A DNA stretch of 15,277 nucleotides, from contig FR894026.1 in the NCBI GenBank assembly GCA_000434115.1, forward strand, positions 1 through 15,277, read 5' to 3'. Shown here one piece after another: positions 1-7,964 of the stretch. The notes under the pieces are model-generated. The model was not told the DNA's origin and searched no databases. It worked only from the letters and a program-made list of their open reading frames with translations. Numbering within the stretch: position 1 is the first letter of the stretch; every line of letters starts with the position of its first letter. A program made the translations under genes and the position numbers. This stretch comes from Roseburia sp. CAG:309 (GTDB lineage Bacteria > Bacillota > Clostridia > Lachnospirales > Lachnospiraceae).

Positions 1-2
1 CG

Positions 3-1106
3 TTTTTTACTTGTATGTTTCTCGGATTAACCGGGGTATCCAAAGCCATAAAAGAACGAGAATGGAAACCTGTCTGGAAAATGATTCGGATGAATGTGGT
101 AATCATTATAGTAATGGTTAGTGCTATGATGCCAGCTTTGATTTATCAGATTCGCAATGGTTCTATGCTCACACAGAGAAGTCTGCTTGACTCGGAGTTA
201 TATGCTTTAAAACTTATTCAGATGCTTGTGCCGTATAAGGCATATGGCAGTTTGGCAACATTTTGGAGTGAATACTACAAGATATTTGTATATACAGAAG
301 CATATACTTCCTATTTGGGCTTTTTTGCCAGTGCTGGTTTTTTGATTCTTTTATTGGGGCTTTTTAGAAAAAAATCAACGTTTAAAGACCGAAGAGGTGT
401 GTTTTCACTTTTGGTTGAACTAAATGTGTTTGCCGTATTGTTTGGCACAATGGGTGGATTTAGCAGCATTTTTTTCAATTTTGTAGTCGGACTTCTTCGT
501 GGCGTGAACCGAATTTCAATATTTATTTCCTTTTTTGCTGTTGCCGCTGTATGTCTGGTATTGACAGAGGTAACAGAAAGAGAGTATAAAAAGTTTCGAT
601 GGATGAAACCTGCTGTGTTGATCGTTGCCATTCTTTTTACCGGGTTGAGTCTGAAAGACCAGATTCCGGTCGGAATAACGAACAGTGCAGCGCAAAATGA
701 GCAGCTGGTTAATTCGGATCGGAAATTTATACAGGAAATAGAGAGTCAGCTGCCGGAGAATGCGATGATTTATCAATTGCCGTATCATGCCTATCCGGAA
801 GGCGGACCGGTCATTAATATGGCAGATTATCAATTGCTGACAGGCTACATCTTTTCCGATACACTACGCTGGAGTTATGGCGGAAGCAAAGGACGAGAAG
901 GAGACAACTGGGATAAGCAGATGTCTGAAAAAACAGTGGCAGAACTTGTTCCGGCATTAAAGGAACAAAAATTTGCCGGTATCTATCTTGATAAACGGGC
1001 ATATGAAGAACCGCAGTTTACGAGTTTACTTGGTGAACTGAGCGGTGTGATAGGACATGAGCCTATCATGAGTGACAATGGAAATTTATATTTTTACAAA
1101 TTTTAA
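3..1106 (+). CDS. Large polytopic membrane protein, GT-C-like, C-terminal part (5' end outside window)
   Basis: The reading frame is open to the window edge, so the true start lies upstream; the ATG at 15 has no ribosome binding site and is probably internal. Numbering from that Met, hydrophobic segments lie near residues 26-45, 98-117, 135-161, 167-185 and 197-212, followed by a soluble tail of about 130 residues. Visible motifs are ELYALKLIQMLVP (61-73), GVNRISIFISFFA (163-175) and, in the tail, QLPYHAYPEGGP (254-265) and TLRWSYGGSKGRE (283-295). From memory, this pattern (NRIS segment, then a tail with LRWSYG and a GIYLDKRAY-like strand) recurs in large bacterial membrane proteins described as putative GT-C glycosyltransferases or sugar translocases. 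The acceptor and donor are unknown. It ends 24 bases before the cytidylyltransferase gene, consistent with one operon. The family role is moderately supported; the enzymatic function is inference. Confidence 0.7.
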   Translation, partial: FFTCMFLGLTGVSKAIKEREWKPVWKMIRMNVVIIIVMVSAMMPALIYQIRNGSMLTQRSLLDSELYALKLIQMLVPYKAYGSLATFWSEYYKIFVYTEAYTSYLGFFASAGFLILLLGLFRKKSTFKDRRGVFSLLVELNVFAVLFGTMGGFSSIFFNFVVGLLRGVNRISIFISFFAVAAVCLVLTEVTEREYKKFRWMKPAVLIVAILFTGLSLKDQIPVGITNSAAQNEQLVNSDRKFIQEIESQLPENAMIYQLPYHAYPEGGPVINMADYQLLTGYIFSDTLRWSYGGSKGREGDNWDKQMSEKTVAELVPALKEQKFAGIYLDKRAYEEPQFTSLLGELSGVIGHEPIMSDNGNLYFYKF

Positions 1107-1130
1107 CAGAACAAAAGCAGGAGGTAACAG

Positions 1131-1910
1131 ATGAAAGCAGTAATTTTAGCAGGAGGATTTGGAACAAGAATCAGCGAGGAGAGTTATTTGAAACCGAAAC
1201 CAATGCTGGAGATAGGGGAAAAACCAATATTGTGGCATATTATGAAATTGTATGCGCATCATGGAATTGATGAGTTTATTATTTGCGCCGGTTATAAGCA
1301 GCATGTTATTAAGGAATGGTTTGCGGATTATTATCTGCATAACAGTGATATTACTTTTGATTATTCAAAAGGCGGCGAGATGATCGTTCATAATAATATT
1401 GCGGAGCCTTGGAAAGTAACCGTGGTTGACACCGGGCTTAACACAATGACAGGTGGACGTGTTAAAAAGATCCGTAAGTATGTTGGGGATGAGCCATTTT
1501 TGCTCACTTATGGAGATGCCGTAAGCGACATTGATATCCGGGCATCCATTGAGTTTCATAAAGCACATGGTAAAATTGCTACTATGAGTTCATACAATGT
1601 AGGACAAAGATTCGGTATCCTGGAAGTGAATGATGAGGGATTTGTTACAAAATTCCGTGAAAAATCAGATTTGGATGGCGGACTGATCAACATTGGATTC
1701 ATGGTATTGCAGCCGGAATTCTTTGATCTGATTGATGGAGATTCTACGGTATTGGAAAAAGAGCCGTTGGAAAGAGTTGCTCAGATGGGCGAATTGAAAG
1801 CATACAAGCACAACGGTTTTTGGCAGTGCATGGATACAAAGCGCGAAAAAGAACAGTTGGAAGAAATGTGGAATTCCGGAAAAGCCCCATGGAAAGTATG
1901 GGATAAATAA
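1131..1910 (+). CDS. rfbF: Glucose-1-phosphate cytidylyltransferase
   Basis: Predicted cytosolic enzyme that makes CDP-glucose from CTP and alpha-D-glucose-1-phosphate, the entry to CDP-linked 3,6-dideoxyhexoses. The 259-residue length is normal for RfbF. The nucleotidyltransferase signature GGFGTRISEE is at residues 8-17, followed by KPKPM (21-25), the metal/nucleotide region LTYGDAVSDID (125-135), FREK (175-178), and the RfbF-like C-terminal GFWQCMDTKREKEQLEE (229-245). The start is set by AGGAGG about eight bases before the ATG. It sits between a membrane protein and a GtrB-like glycosyltransferase. Oddly, no CDP-glucose 4,6-dehydratase or later CDP-sugar enzyme accompanies it in this window, although rfbF and rfbG are usually adjacent. 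A related cytidylyltransferase with a different sugar phosphate cannot be excluded from sequence alone. Confidence 0.93.
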   Translation: MKAVILAGGFGTRISEESYLKPKPMLEIGEKPILWHIMKLYAHHGIDEFIICAGYKQHVIKEWFADYYLHNSDITFDYSKGGEMIVHNNIAEPWKVTVVDTGLNTMTGGRVKKIRKYVGDEPFLLTYGDAVSDIDIRASIEFHKAHGKIATMSSYNVGQRFGILEVNDEGFVTKFREKSDLDGGLINIGFMVLQPEFFDLIDGDSTVLEKEPLERVAQMGELKAYKHNGFWQCMDTKREKEQLEEMWNSGKAPWKVWDK

Positions 1911-1973
1911 GAAGATTTCATAAATGAAGCAAAGGATCATATCCAAAGATTATAAAAGAAGTAGGAGAAAAAA

Positions 1974-2939
1974 ATGAAAAAGACAGTCAGTGTACTCGTG
2001 CCGACTTACAATGAAGAAGAAAATGTGGAAGCCTTAAGTGCGGCGATTATTGAAGAATTTAATACGAATCTGCCGGAGTATAATTACGAAATTGTATTTA
2101 TTGATAATGATTCAAGTGATTCTACCCGTCCGCTCATTCGTAAACTGTGCAAAGAGAATCCGAATATTAAAGCGATTTTTAATGCAAAGAATTTCGGACA
2201 GTTTAATTCGCCGTATTATGGCTTGACTCAGACTACCGGCGAGTGTGCCATTTTAATGGCTGCTGATTTTCAGGATCCGGTTTACATGATTACGAAATAT
2301 GTCAGAGAATGGGAAAAAGGAAGTAAGATTGTAATCGGAATTAAGTCAAAGAGCAAAGAAAGCAAGATCATGTATTTTCTTCGAAGCTGTTATTACAAAC
2401 TGATCAAGAAGATGTCAAGTGTAGAGCAGATTGAGCATTTTACAGGCTTCGGTTTGTACGACCGCGAGTTTCTTAATGTGTTAAGTGATTTGGATGATCC
2501 GACGCCGTTTCTTCGTGGAATTGTGGCGGAACTCGGCTACAAACGAAAAGATATTGAATATCAGCAGGACAAGCGCCGCGCCGGAAAGACGCATAATAAC
2601 TGGTATAGTCTTTATGATGCTGCGATGCTTAGTTTTACGTCTTATACCAAAGTGGGTATGCGGATTGCTACGATACTTGGTTTTATCTTATCCGGTATCA
2701 GTGTTTTGGTTGCCCTTGTTTATCTGGTTATGAAATTGATTTTCTGGGAACGTTTTGTGGCTGGCATGACACCGATTTTACTGGGGATTTTTCTGTTTGG
2801 TTCCATTCAGCTGTTCTTTATCGGCCTGTTGGGTGAGTACATTATGAATATCAATTCCAGAGTAACACACAGACCATTGGTAATTGAGGAAGAGAGAATT
2901 AATTTTAGTGACAACAAATCGACGGAGGATGCGGAATGA
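1974..2939 (+). CDS. GtrB/CsbB-like family 2 glycosyltransferase, polyprenyl-phosphate sugar synthase
   Basis: Likely transfers a sugar from a nucleotide donor to undecaprenyl phosphate on the cytoplasmic membrane face. The 321 residues comprise a GT-A domain followed by two membrane segments, the usual GtrB/CsbB/ArnC layout and length. Motifs seen: VPTYNEEENV (9-18), the nucleotide-binding acidic pair in IDNDSSD (43-49), NFGQ (73-76), ADFQDP (97-102), which corresponds to the family's ADLQDP, and RRAGKTHNNW (201-210). Membrane segments lie at about 230-252 and 264-287, followed by a charged tail. AGGAG at about 1961 supports the start. Its last four bases overlap the next gene (ATGA), so the two are probably translationally coupled. 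The donor is not readable from sequence; the adjacent CDP-glucose enzyme and the downstream GDP-mannose genes are both possible suppliers, and UDP-sugars are the commonest donors in the family. Confidence 0.9.
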   Translation: MKKTVSVLVPTYNEEENVEALSAAIIEEFNTNLPEYNYEIVFIDNDSSDSTRPLIRKLCKENPNIKAIFNAKNFGQFNSPYYGLTQTTGECAILMAADFQDPVYMITKYVREWEKGSKIVIGIKSKSKESKIMYFLRSCYYKLIKKMSSVEQIEHFTGFGLYDREFLNVLSDLDDPTPFLRGIVAELGYKRKDIEYQQDKRRAGKTHNNWYSLYDAAMLSFTSYTKVGMRIATILGFILSGISVLVALVYLVMKLIFWERFVAGMTPILLGIFLFGSIQLFFIGLLGEYIMNINSRVTHRPLVIEEERINFSDNKSTEDAE

Positions 2940-5089
2940 AAAAATTAAAAATTAGTTTTGCATGGCAGATTTTTCTGATAGGAGCCGTGTTGGGAATCAT
3001 ATCTTTTGTTGCCATATATGGTTTTAGTGTATTGAACTTTACCAATGACGCGTGGCTCTTAACCGGACGTGATTTGCAGCAGCACTATATTGGATGGAAA
3101 GCATTTCGCAGTGCCGACTGGACATTCCCGATCGGAATGCACAATCGGCTCACCTATCCCTATGAAATCAGTGTTCTTTACACGGATTCCATTCCGTTGT
3201 TTGCCATTATATTTAAGGCATTGTCTCCTATTTTACCGCAGACATTCCAGTACTTTGGTCTGTTTGGTCTGACTTGCTTTATTATGAATGGAGGGATTGG
3301 AGCACTCCTTGTTGCCAGATTTTCCAAAAACCGGTTTGTATGTGGCGCAGGAAGTATCTTTTTTATCTTGGCAAGTCCTGTATTACAGAGATTGTTTGGA
3401 CTTTTGACAGAAGATTCCAGACATACGTCACTGGCGGCACACTTCTTGATTTTAGCTGCCATCGGGATCTGGCTGTACAAAGATAAATTTGCTGACCGCC
3501 GAAAAGCGGCATTGGCATTTAGCGTATTAGCCATGTTATGTGTGCTGATACAGATGTATATTATTTTTATGGTTGGCGGTATCATGTGTGGCTACTTGCT
3601 GTACTGCCTGCTGAAAGACAAAGATTGGAAACGCCTTTTGGTGGTGTTTGTGAGTTTCTGCCTTTCCTTTTTGGTGACATTTTTTGTCATTGGTGGATTT
3701 ACCAATGTCTTAAAAGCGACAGCGCGCGGATTTGGTATTTATTCTGCCAATATAAATGCCCTGTGGAATCCGTTTAACTATTCCAGTTTCTTTGGAAAGA
3801 AACCATGGCATATGGGACAGTACGAGGGATTTTCCTATCTTGGTCTTGGAATCGCACTGCTTTATCTGATCGCCATTGTTGCGCTGAGCATAAAAGCCAA
3901 AAAAATGGGAGGCATTCGTCCTTTCTGGAAAGCATTGAAACAAAAAATGAAAGCGCATAAACCCGTTTTGTTTTCTCTGATCCTTGTAACCGTTATCTTT
4001 TGGGTACTTGCATTAAGCTGCAATGTATATTGGGGAGAACGCCTGGTTATGTGGGTATATATCCCGGATAGGATTTTGGATTTGCTGGCTGTCATCCGGT
4101 CCTCCGGAAGATTTATGTGGGTTATTATGTATTTTGCAATGCTTTTGGGAATCTTTTTGCTGGTAAGATTTGTAAAAAATAAAAAGGTTCAGAGAGTGTT
4201 GATAATTTTATGTGTACTGGTTCAGATCGCAGATCTTGCCAAACCAATTTTCCATATCCACAAACAATATACTTCTGCGGAGATTAAAGAAGAAGATATT
4301 TATGCAAAAGACAATTTTTGGAAAACAAAGTTAGCCGATTATAAGCATATTGTTTACTACCCATTGGGATCCTGTGGTTCTTACCAGATGCTGCAGGTTG
4401 GAACAAAAGCATCGTATTTTGATATCGACTGCAATTATTTTTACACATCGCGGTTTTACAAAGAAAGTCTTCGAAAAGCAGAAGACCGTAAGAACCGCAA
4501 GATATTTGAAAATAATCAGCTCGCGGATGATACCGTTTATATCACGAACTATAAGACGGCACACAAATATCAGGACAGATACTATTTTTATCAGGCGGAC
4601 AACTTGATCCTTGCAACAAAAAATCCGGTTGAGGGCTTGAAAAAATACAATGATGTTTATGTGAATGAGAAAAATCCAAATCTGTACATGGATTTTTCGT
4701 ATAACGGTCTTGCCACATTGTTTGCTCACAGAGGATGGAATATGCCGGATTATGGGGAAGATGGAATGTGGACGACCGAGCAGAGTGTCTTTAAAGTGTA
4801 TTCAGGCGGTGCCAAGAGAGTTCATATCCGAATGGAATATGAAGCCGGCAAACGCAAGGGAAAGACTACGGTTAAGATGAATGGAAAGAAAATGGCAGTT
4901 GTTGACAATAAAGTGTCAGGAGCCATTGAGTTTGACACGGACTTGAAAAAAACTCTGAATGAGAGTACACAGAAAGGCGTCAACTGGCTGTTCTTAAATA
5001 CCGAAAAGACGTTTAAAGTGAAAGAAAATGGAGTTGAGGAAACTCGTGGAATTTATGTGAAAAACATTACGGTTACTTATCTTCAGTAA
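2936..5089 (+). CDS. DUF6311-like polytopic membrane protein, putative GT-C glycosyltransferase
   Basis: This 717-residue protein has roughly eleven hydrophobic segments in its first 436 residues, then a soluble C-terminal part of about 280 residues. The N-terminal loop GRDLQQHYIGWKAFR (44-58), then DWTFPIG (61-67) and YTDSIPLFAIIFK (82-94), matches my recollection of the DUF6311 family. An acidic loop after the first membrane segment fits a GT-C fold, but catalysis is not shown. Other marks are ALWNPF (275-280), EGFSYLGLG (297-305) and IRSSGRFMWVIMYF (387-400). The tail (about 620-717) looks beta-rich, with alternating short polar and hydrophobic runs, and could bind glycan. The start overlaps the previous stop as ATGA, with GGAGG seven bases upstream. 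Probably it uses the lipid-linked sugar made by the upstream GT2 on the outer membrane face; that is inference from adjacency. Confidence 0.8.
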   Translation: MKKLKISFAWQIFLIGAVLGIISFVAIYGFSVLNFTNDAWLLTGRDLQQHYIGWKAFRSADWTFPIGMHNRLTYPYEISVLYTDSIPLFAIIFKALSPILPQTFQYFGLFGLTCFIMNGGIGALLVARFSKNRFVCGAGSIFFILASPVLQRLFGLLTEDSRHTSLAAHFLILAAIGIWLYKDKFADRRKAALAFSVLAMLCVLIQMYIIFMVGGIMCGYLLYCLLKDKDWKRLLVVFVSFCLSFLVTFFVIGGFTNVLKATARGFGIYSANINALWNPFNYSSFFGKKPWHMGQYEGFSYLGLGIALLYLIAIVALSIKAKKMGGIRPFWKALKQKMKAHKPVLFSLILVTVIFWVLALSCNVYWGERLVMWVYIPDRILDLLAVIRSSGRFMWVIMYFAMLLGIFLLVRFVKNKKVQRVLIILCVLVQIADLAKPIFHIHKQYTSAEIKEEDIYAKDNFWKTKLADYKHIVYYPLGSCGSYQMLQVGTKASYFDIDCNYFYTSRFYKESLRKAEDRKNRKIFENNQLADDTVYITNYKTAHKYQDRYYFYQADNLILATKNPVEGLKKYNDVYVNEKNPNLYMDFSYNGLATLFAHRGWNMPDYGEDGMWTTEQSVFKVYSGGAKRVHIRMEYEAGKRKGKTTVKMNGKKMAVVDNKVSGAIEFDTDLKKTLNESTQKGVNWLFLNTEKTFKVKENGVEETRGIYVKNITVTYLQ

Positions 5090-5106
5090 GATTTGCAGAA
5101 CGCAGA

Positions 5107-5113
5107 AAAGGAG
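5107..5113 (+). promoter_or_regulatory. Ribosome binding site fixing the start at 5120
   Basis: AAAGGAG lies six bases before ATG 5120. It falls inside the longer alternative frame opened by TTG at 5093, which has no site of its own, so the shorter start is preferred. Confidence 0.75.
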
Positions 5114-5119
5114 AATACG

Positions 5120-6565
5120 ATGCAGAAAGCAAAAAAATGGTTTAATAAATTTAATTATGTAGAAAACGCACCGACGAAGGCGGAGTTTATCATTGCATTC
5201 CTAATCCTTCTGTTTGCTGCTTATATGTTTTGTTTCACGAAGGATTTTAAACTGACCGTTACACAGGGGCTGGACTTTAATGACTGTCTGTTTCGCGGAA
5301 AGGTGTTTCAGTATTACAGCGAGATCAATAAACTTGCTTTAGCAGGGCATTATAGTAAAGCATGGCCACAGACACTGCTGGCAGGTGCAAACTATACGAT
5401 CATCAATTATGCGTCGTTAGGTTTGATCTGTATGCCTGCTTATCTGATCGGCAAATTGTTTCATATTACCATACCATATCTGGTTTATGTGGCAATCGTG
5501 AAGACGGCATTTGTTGCTATGATGCTGTATATGACTAAGATTGTGTATGATATTGTGATGTTGGTTTGTCCGGATAAAAAAGAAGGAGGATGGACAGCAC
5601 TTTGTTTCCTCACTTCTCCGATCTTTTTATTTGCATCCATTATCATTTCGCATATGGATATCTTTTCTACTTTATTTCTGCTTTTGGGAATTAAGTATAT
5701 GATACGTAAAAATCGCAAGCTGGAACTCGTGTTCTTTATGATTGCAGCGACCTATAAACCATTTGTTCTGCTTGGTATCATTCCTGTGCTGTTTTTGCAG
5801 GAAAAAAGAGTGCTTTATCTGGCACGTGATTTTGTGGTAACCGTTTTGGGAATCTTATTACAAAAAGTAGTTTATCATTTTGATCCGGGATACCTGGAGT
5901 CACAAAAATTTATGAGTGAAACATATGGATTTATTGGACGTTTTTTTGGCGTTGGTTTTGCTTATAAGAGAAACTGCTATGATTCGACGGTAAGTTATTT
6001 TGTATTGATCTTTATTTTGGTATGCGTTGCCGCCTATCTGATCAAGAAGGTAAGATGGGAATATACACTGGCACTGCCGTTTGTCGTGATGGCATCGTTT
6101 GTTATGTTTGTCCAGTGGCATCCGAACTGGATGGTGCTTCTTGTGCCATATATGATTTTGATGTATGCCTTTACATCGAATATCCGAGTTAATTGTATAG
6201 TGGAATGTGTAACCTCACTGTTTATTATTATTTTGACAGCATTGGGATGGCTCCATAATTATGATGCCCGTATGATAAATGGTGGAGTGATTTCCAAATT
6301 ATTCCATTTAGAGATCAATAATAAATATATGATACACAAAGTGCTGCTTCGTAAGTTCCCGGATATTCCAATTGATATTTACGCATCTGTTCTTTGTGGT
6401 GCGGTGGGAGCGATGGTAATTCTTTATGTACTTGACTGTTATCGGAGACGACGCAGTGTGAAGGATGTAAACAAACAGAGACAGTGGGAACGTATCGCGG
6501 TATGGTGTCGTGTGCTTCCAACCGTTGGATTTATGGCATATGCGCTTTTGATCTGCTTTATATAA
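5120..6565 (+). CDS. Polytopic membrane protein, probable GT-C glycosyltransferase of unassigned family
   Basis: The start is taken at 5120, not at the in-frame TTG at 5093, because AAAGGAG lies six bases before this ATG. The 481-residue product has about twelve hydrophobic segments and almost no soluble domain. After the first segment (22-40) comes a hydrophilic extracytoplasmic loop with GLDFNDCLFRGKVFQYY (50-66) and HYSKAWPQTLLAGANYTIIN (77-96), the place where GT-C enzymes carry their catalytic acidic residue; D52 and D55 are candidates. Other recognisable spots are SHMDIFSTLF (177-186), TYKPF (211-215) and QWHPNWM (332-338), an arrangement seen in GT-C mannosyl/glucosyltransferases such as the ALG or GT87-like groups. 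I cannot name the exact family. Acceptor and donor are unknown. It follows the DUF6311-like gene by 30 bases and precedes the GtrA gene, so it is probably a lipid-linked-sugar-dependent transferase or polymerase. Confidence 0.75.
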   Translation: MQKAKKWFNKFNYVENAPTKAEFIIAFLILLFAAYMFCFTKDFKLTVTQGLDFNDCLFRGKVFQYYSEINKLALAGHYSKAWPQTLLAGANYTIINYASLGLICMPAYLIGKLFHITIPYLVYVAIVKTAFVAMMLYMTKIVYDIVMLVCPDKKEGGWTALCFLTSPIFLFASIIISHMDIFSTLFLLLGIKYMIRKNRKLELVFFMIAATYKPFVLLGIIPVLFLQEKRVLYLARDFVVTVLGILLQKVVYHFDPGYLESQKFMSETYGFIGRFFGVGFAYKRNCYDSTVSYFVLIFILVCVAAYLIKKVRWEYTLALPFVVMASFVMFVQWHPNWMVLLVPYMILMYAFTSNIRVNCIVECVTSLFIIILTALGWLHNYDARMINGGVISKLFHLEINNKYMIHKVLLRKFPDIPIDIYASVLCGAVGAMVILYVLDCYRRRRSVKDVNKQRQWERIAVWCRVLPTVGFMAYALLICFI

Positions 6566-6574
6566 TTCGGAATG

Positions 6575-6594
6575 CGGGGGAAAGAGTTCCCCTG
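6575..6594 (+). other. Small hairpin in the leader of the GtrA-like gene
   Basis: CGGGGGAA and TTCCCCTG can pair as an eight-base stem with one G-T wobble around an AGAG loop. No T-run follows on either strand, so it is not a good intrinsic terminator. It could be an RNA processing or stability element between the GT-C-like gene and the GtrA-like gene, or have no role. Confidence 0.4.
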
Positions 6595-6622
6595 ACACAG
6601 TAAATGAAAAGGATGAAGAAAA

Positions 6623-7150
6623 ATGAGTAACATCAGTTCAAAACTTTGGAATTTGATCGAAATGCTCGTAAGGGCTGTATTTGGATTTATATTTAAAATT
6701 TTTAAAATTGAATTTTCTGAAAAACAGTGGCAGTCGTTGTTCCAGTTTGTAAAATTTGGATTAGTCGGTGTATTTAATACGGTATTTTCTTATGCGATTA
6801 ATATTGGCTGTATCATGATTTTCCGACAGACGGCTATGGATGCGGATATGCGTAAATATGTCGCAAATGCAATTGCCTTTGTGATCAGTGTATTTGCTTC
6901 CTTCCTGTTGAATCGAAAATTTGTGTTTGAACTGGAAGAAGGACAGAGCAGAAGTTTTGGAAAAGCACTGTTAAAATGCTATGCCTCTTATTTTACCACA
7001 GGTATCGTGTTAAACAGCTTTTTACTCTTCCTGTGGGTAAATATTTGTGGAATATCAGAATTGATCGCACCATTGATCAATCTGATCGCTTCTATCCCGA
7101 TTAACTTCATATTGAATAAATTGTGGGCATTTAAAGCAGAAAATGACTAA
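6623..7150 (+). CDS. GtrA/GtcA-family membrane protein, putative lipid-linked sugar flippase
   Basis: A small 175-residue membrane protein with four hydrophobic segments at about 41-66, 80-97, 115-138 and 145-164. The family hallmark is visible: FVKFGLVGVFNTVFSY (42-57) opens the first segment, and the paired, quasi-repeated segment ends SFLLNRKFVF (93-102) and NFILNKLWAF (161-170) are typical of GtrA-like proteins. The first 40 residues form an amphipathic, basic N-terminal extension somewhat longer than in many members. GtrA-family proteins are thought to move undecaprenyl-phosphate-linked monosaccharides across the membrane for a GT-C transferase. Neighbouring GtrB-like and GT-C-like genes fit that role. 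The start has a modest AAGGATGAAG element before the ATG. A small hairpin (6575-6594) lies in the leader. Confidence 0.9.
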   Translation: MSNISSKLWNLIEMLVRAVFGFIFKIFKIEFSEKQWQSLFQFVKFGLVGVFNTVFSYAINIGCIMIFRQTAMDADMRKYVANAIAFVISVFASFLLNRKFVFELEEGQSRSFGKALLKCYASYFTTGIVLNSFLLFLWVNICGISELIAPLINLIASIPINFILNKLWAFKAEND

Positions 7151-7158
7151 GTAGGCTT

Positions 7159-7188
7159 TTCAAATGCAGAAATATGTGGTAATATAGT
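7159..7188 (+). promoter_or_regulatory. Candidate sigma-70-type promoter before the DPM1-like gene
   Basis: TTCAAA (7159-7164, four of six consensus positions) and TATAGT (7183-7188, five of six) are separated by 18 bases in the 83-base gap after the GtrA-like gene. A transcript from here would have a leader of roughly 40 bases before the strong GGAGG site. Motif-based only; AT-rich gaps produce such matches by chance. Confidence 0.3.
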
Positions 7189-7233
7189 AAGGAAGTAAGA
7201 AAATTAGAATGAATTTATGTTGGAGGAAGAATT

Positions 7234-7941
7234 ATGGGAATCAGCGTAGTTTTGCTGGCATATAAGGAAGAAGAAAACCTGAAAGTATTATTGCCGCAAA
7301 TTATTGAAAATGTTGAGAAAACCGGAGAAGAGTTCGAGATATTAGTTATTGATACCGCAGAACCTTTGGATAACACGAAAGGAGTATGCGAGGAGTTTGG
7401 TGCTCGTTATATCAATCAGGAAGAACCCGCATTTGCAGGTGCGTTTAAGACCGGTATTAAGTACGCTGAGAAGGACAAGTTCCTGATCTTAGACAGCGAC
7501 GGATCTCACAACCCTAAGTATATTCCTGATTTATATAAGAAGTTTGTGGATGACAAATGTGATGTTGTTATCGGCTCCCGTTACGTAGAGGGCGGTAAGA
7601 CAAACGATGCCAAATCATCCATCGTGATGTCACATATCTTAAACGGTATGTTCCGCTTTTTCCTTGGAATCAAGGCAAAAGACATTTCTACCGACTATCG
7701 TATGTATGAGACTGCACAGCTGAAAGAAGTAAAACTTACCTGCCACAATTATGATGTACTTCAGGAAGTGCTTCTTTGCCTGCGTCTTAATAAATCCGAT
7801 AAGAAGCTGAAGATCGGAGAAGTGCCGATCGAATTTGATAAGAGAATTTATGGGGAATCCAAGAGACAATTGATTCCATTTATCATGAGTTATATCAAGA
7901 CACTGTTTAAACTGACGGCAAAACGAATTGCCGGAAAATAG
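7234..7941 (+). CDS. DPM1-like family 2 glycosyltransferase, possible polyprenyl-phosphate mannose synthase
   Basis: A 235-residue GT-A enzyme resembling dolichol-phosphate mannosyltransferases (DPM1). Motifs: VVLLAYKEEENL (5-16), LVIDTAEPLDNT (37-48), the metal-binding LDSDGSHNP (86-94), VVIGSRYVEGG (111-121), DISTDYRMY (150-158), where DPM1-type enzymes often carry a DSGFR-like sequence, and FDKRIYGESKR (201-211), equivalent to the family's R-x-x-GESK element. No C-terminal membrane segments are seen, so it is the short, peripheral type; residues 212-235 are amphipathic and basic and may contact the membrane. GGAGG (7222-7226) sets the start. It directly precedes the mannose isomerase and GDP-mannose genes, which makes GDP-mannose a sensible donor and polyprenyl phosphate a sensible acceptor. 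The substrate is inferred from context; a protein- or glycan-directed role is the alternative. Confidence 0.85.
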   Translation: MGISVVLLAYKEEENLKVLLPQIIENVEKTGEEFEILVIDTAEPLDNTKGVCEEFGARYINQEEPAFAGAFKTGIKYAEKDKFLILDSDGSHNPKYIPDLYKKFVDDKCDVVIGSRYVEGGKTNDAKSSIVMSHILNGMFRFFLGIKAKDISTDYRMYETAQLKEVKLTCHNYDVLQEVLLCLRLNKSDKKLKIGEVPIEFDKRIYGESKRQLIPFIMSYIKTLFKLTAKRIAGK

Positions 7942-7964
7942 GTTAAAGGACAAAGAGTGATAAT

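Noticed and set aside
1911..1973. Short inverted repeat GGAT-CAT-ATCC before the first GT2 gene
   Set aside because: A four-base stem with a three-base loop is too small to mean anything without further support.
3178..3585. 135-codon open frame on the minus strand
   Set aside because: Antisense to the DUF6311-like gene, no family resemblance, no convincing ribosome binding site.
4331..4729. 132-codon minus-strand open frame with hydrophobic stretches
   Set aside because: Fully within the soluble tail of the DUF6311-like gene on the opposite strand; no independent signals.
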